A stretch of 30,963 bases of DNA from Pseudomonadota bacterium (GTDB lineage Bacteria > Pseudomonadota > Alphaproteobacteria > Azospirillales > Azospirillaceae). The position numbers and the translations under genes were made by a program. Positions 29,213-30,963 of the stretch are shown piece after piece. Each line of letters starts with the position of its first letter. The first letter of the stretch is position 1. The stretch covers positions 1-30,963 of the forward strand of contig JAEYPE010000116.1 in NCBI GenBank assembly GCA_023411035.1. Direction: 5' to 3'. The notes beneath the pieces were generated by a model, which was given only the letters and a program-made list of their open reading frames with translations, was not told the DNA's origin and searched no databases.

Positions 29213-29803
29213 TTACCGCCGCACCATCGGCGCCAGATCCTTGCGGATGCCGGCGTCCAGCCGGGCGTTCAGGTCGTCCATCATGCGGCGGACGAGATCC
29301 TGCAAGGTCGCCTCGCGGTCGGCCAGCGAGATGTTCTCCGGCACCGTTGTGGATTGGGTCACCACCGCCTTGGTCATGCCGCGGAAGGTGGTCTCGCCCG
29401 GCACCTCGCCGCTGACCTCGACCTCGATCCGGCCGTCGTAGCGCTGGGCCTGATCGTTGGTGAAATAGCCCTTCACCCCACCGGTCTTGGGAAGCTGGAC
29501 CTCCGCGATGCTCGCGTCGCGGATGGTAACGCGCACGCGGCCCGGACCGCCCGCGGCCTGGAGCCGCTCGCCGGTCCAGCGGCGCACCGCCTCGGCGGGG
29601 GGAACGGGAACGCGCTGCTCGGCGGAGGTTCCGGCGGCGGGACGGCGAGCGTCCACCACGTCGATGCTGCCCGCGTTCAGGACGATCGGGCCGAAATTGG
29701 AAAAGTCGATGGGCCGGGGCGCCGGACGCGGCGGCGTGCTCTGGCAGGCCGTCAGGGCCATGGCGGCGAGACCGGCGGCGAGAACGAAACGGCGGGTGGG
29801 CAT
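29213..29803 (-). CDS. Putative lipoprotein
   Basis: This 196-residue protein has a lipoprotein signal: MPTRRFVLAAGLAAMALTAC with Cys20 as the probable lipidated residue (lipobox LTAC). A proline-rich linker (STPPRPAPRPIDF) follows, then a beta-rich domain with RVRVTIRDASIAEVQLP and RYDGRIEVEVSGEVPG, and a C-terminal amphipathic helix ATLQDLVRRMMDDLNARLDAG. I do not recognise the domain; the fold pattern recalls small periplasmic assembly-type lipoproteins. GGAG lies before ATG 29803, which is supported by the signal peptide. It is downstream of hslO but separated by that gene's terminator. Confidence 0.85.
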   Translation of the reverse strand: MPTRRFVLAAGLAAMALTACQSTPPRPAPRPIDFSNFGPIVLNAGSIDVVDARRPAAGTSAEQRVPVPPAEAVRRWTGERLQAAGGPGRVRVTIRDASIAEVQLPKTGGVKGYFTNDQAQRYDGRIEVEVSGEVPGETTFRGMTKAVVTQSTTVPENISLADREATLQDLVRRMMDDLNARLDAGIRKDLAPMVRR

Positions 29804-29822
29804 GATCGCTCCGGTGAGACGG

Positions 29823-29855
29823 AAAAAACGGCGCGGCACTATAGCCGCGCCGTTT
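29823..29855 (-). terminator. Rho-independent terminator of hslO
   Basis: AAACGGCGCGGC pairs perfectly over 12 bases with GCCGCGCCGTTT around a six-base loop. On the minus strand the stem runs into TTTTTT, a textbook terminator 28 bases after the hslO stop. Confidence 0.93.
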
Positions 29856-29883
29856 CCCAAGCGCATCCGGAACCTGGAGCCCC

Positions 29884-30834
29884 TTACTTCGCCGGGCCGT
29901 AGACCCGATCCAGGTCCGCGTCGTCGAAGTGATAGGCGGTGGAGCAGAACTGGCAGACCACCTCGACCCGCCCATCGTCGATCTTCAGGCTCTGCACCTC
30001 GTCCCGCGGCAGGCGGGACAGCATGTCCGACACCCGCTCGCGCGAGCAGCGGCAGCCGAAGCGCAGGGCCTTGGGCTGCCACACCCGCACGCCGTCCTCG
30101 TGGAACAGGCGGAACAGCAGGTCGCGGGCCGGCAGTTCCGGGTCCAAAAGCTCGTCGCCGGTGGTGCTGGACAGCAGGACCATGGCGCGCCGCCATGCGT
30201 CCTCGTCGCCGGAGCCGAGCAGCTTTTCGGTGGCGTCCTGCGGCAGGCGCTGCACCATGATGCCGCCGGCCCGCCAGGCGCCCTTGCTGCCGTCCGGCAG
30301 GGTTTCCTGGTCCACCGCGACGGTCAGGCCGGTGTCGATCTGCTCCGACTGGCGGAAATAGTGCTGCACGCAGTCGGCCAGCGTCTTGCCGTACAGTTCG
30401 ACGATGCCCTGGTAGCGCTCGGTGTTCGGGCCCTGGTCCACGGTGAAGGCGATGTGGCCCTTGCCGAGCAGCGCCGGCGCCGGGGCGATGGCCACGTCGT
30501 CGGCGGCCTTGGCCAGCGCCGCCTCGTCGTACTGGGCGTAGGCGCGGATGTCGCCGACCGAGGTGATGTCCGCCACCATCAGCCGGATCGGCCCGTCGCC
30601 CTTGGTCTGGAGCGTGAAGATGCCGTCGTACTTCAGCATGCTGGACAGCAGCATGGCGAGCGTCATCGTCTCCGCCAGGAAGCGGGCGACCGGCTCCGGA
30701 TAGGCGTGGCGGGTCAGGATTTCGTCCAGCGCCGGCCCCAGCTTCACCATGCGGCCGCGCAGGCGCGACGCCTCGATCTGGAAAGGCAGAACGAGATCGT
30801 CGGCGATCGGTTGGACGGAAGGATCGTCCATCAT
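29884..30834 (-). CDS. hslO: Redox-regulated chaperone Hsp33
   Basis: Hsp33 is a cytoplasmic holdase chaperone activated by oxidation. The four zinc-binding cysteines lie at the C-terminus, in FGCRCSRERV and VVCQFCSTAYHF (CXC and CXXC). The N-terminal domain shows LPFQIEASRLRGRMVKLGPALDEIL and MLLSSMLKYDGIFTLQTKGDGPIRLMVADI. Length is about 316 residues, slightly longer than E. coli Hsp33 as usual for Alphaproteobacteria. The start is uncertain: ATG 30858, 30834 and 30831 are in frame; GAGG is two bases before 30834 and five before 30831, whereas 30858 has no good site, so I prefer the inner pair. A strong terminator follows the gene. Confidence 0.93.
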   Translation of the reverse strand: MMDDPSVQPIADDLVLPFQIEASRLRGRMVKLGPALDEILTRHAYPEPVARFLAETMTLAMLLSSMLKYDGIFTLQTKGDGPIRLMVADITSVGDIRAYAQYDEAALAKAADDVAIAPAPALLGKGHIAFTVDQGPNTERYQGIVELYGKTLADCVQHYFRQSEQIDTGLTVAVDQETLPDGSKGAWRAGGIMVQRLPQDATEKLLGSGDEDAWRRAMVLLSSTTGDELLDPELPARDLLFRLFHEDGVRVWQPKALRFGCRCSRERVSDMLSRLPRDEVQSLKIDDGRVEVVCQFCSTAYHFDDADLDRVYGPAK

Positions 30835-30963
30835 GTCCTCGAAGTTACGACAGGCCATGGCCCGCCGCCGCCGTCCCGTTCGTCACGGGCGGCGGCGCCG
30901 GGCCATGGGCTTTGTTCCAAGTGCTTTTAGATAGTGGCGCCGAGGCACCATGCCAGTATGGCC

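Noticed and set aside
30859..30963. Gene or promoter in the last 105 bases
   Set aside because: A GC-rich hairpin around 30866-30898 is visible, but no coding frame with a start or family sequence and no convincing -35/-10 pair was found.
1..30963. CRISPR array, tRNA, rRNA or insertion sequence
   Set aside because: No spaced direct repeats, no cloverleaf with a CCA-type end, no ribosomal RNA sequence and no transposase or terminal inverted repeats were seen.

Overview
This is a high-GC (well over 60 % by eye) alphaproteobacterial segment with dense, overlapping operons. The truncated HprK next to RapZ and a mannose-type EIIA/HPr/EI set, the FatB/FatD-type siderophore transporter, the style of the TonB receptor and the overall gene order point to Rhodospirillales, most likely Azospirillum or a close relative. 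That assignment is an inference from gene content and protein style, not from a database search. I see no rRNA, tRNA, CRISPR, IS element or phage gene.

Layout. Bases 1-4600 hold the end of an unrecognised coiled-coil gene and then a regulatory phosphotransferase cluster on the + strand: hprK, rapZ, an EIIA-Man protein, HPr and enzyme I. There is no membrane EIIBC, so the phosphate flow is probably a signal and not sugar uptake. Bases 4660-10221 are an accessory metabolic block: a small monooxygenase-like protein, a divergent Tat-exported SsuA/NitT-type ABC transporter, a small membrane protein and a two-subunit CoA-transferase. A perfect inverted repeat lies in the divergent promoter. Bases 10240-25600 are an iron island. 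It has a DUF3649/PepSY/DUF3325 membrane operon, a DUF2218 protein divergent from a complete siderophore ABC transporter, a Fiu/PiuA-type TonB receptor with PiuC, a Sel1-repeat protein and an FMN alpha-hydroxyacid oxidase, and a LysR-HTH/TrpD2 chimera. Five similar 19-bp iron-box-like operators sit in front of these units. Embedded in the island is terC, with a ~500-base leader that carries two copies of one structured RNA element, and a histidine-kinase remnant. Bases 25640-30963 are more ordinary: two hypothetical proteins, a PAP2 phosphatase, ahcY with a perfect 16-bp palindrome in its promoter, a lipoprotein and the redox chaperone Hsp33.

How it fits together. The iron island reads as one regulon: the outer-membrane receptor and PiuC handle catechol-type ferric siderophores, the four-gene ABC system takes them into the cytoplasm, and the PepSY-type membrane proteins may reduce or process the chelate. 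The most unusual items are the tandem RNA element before terC (same internal loop, compensating changes in the helices), the LysR-TrpD2 fusion under an iron box, a RapZ whose P-loop lysine is methionine, and four independent 15-bp tandem duplications, three of them inside the PTS genes.
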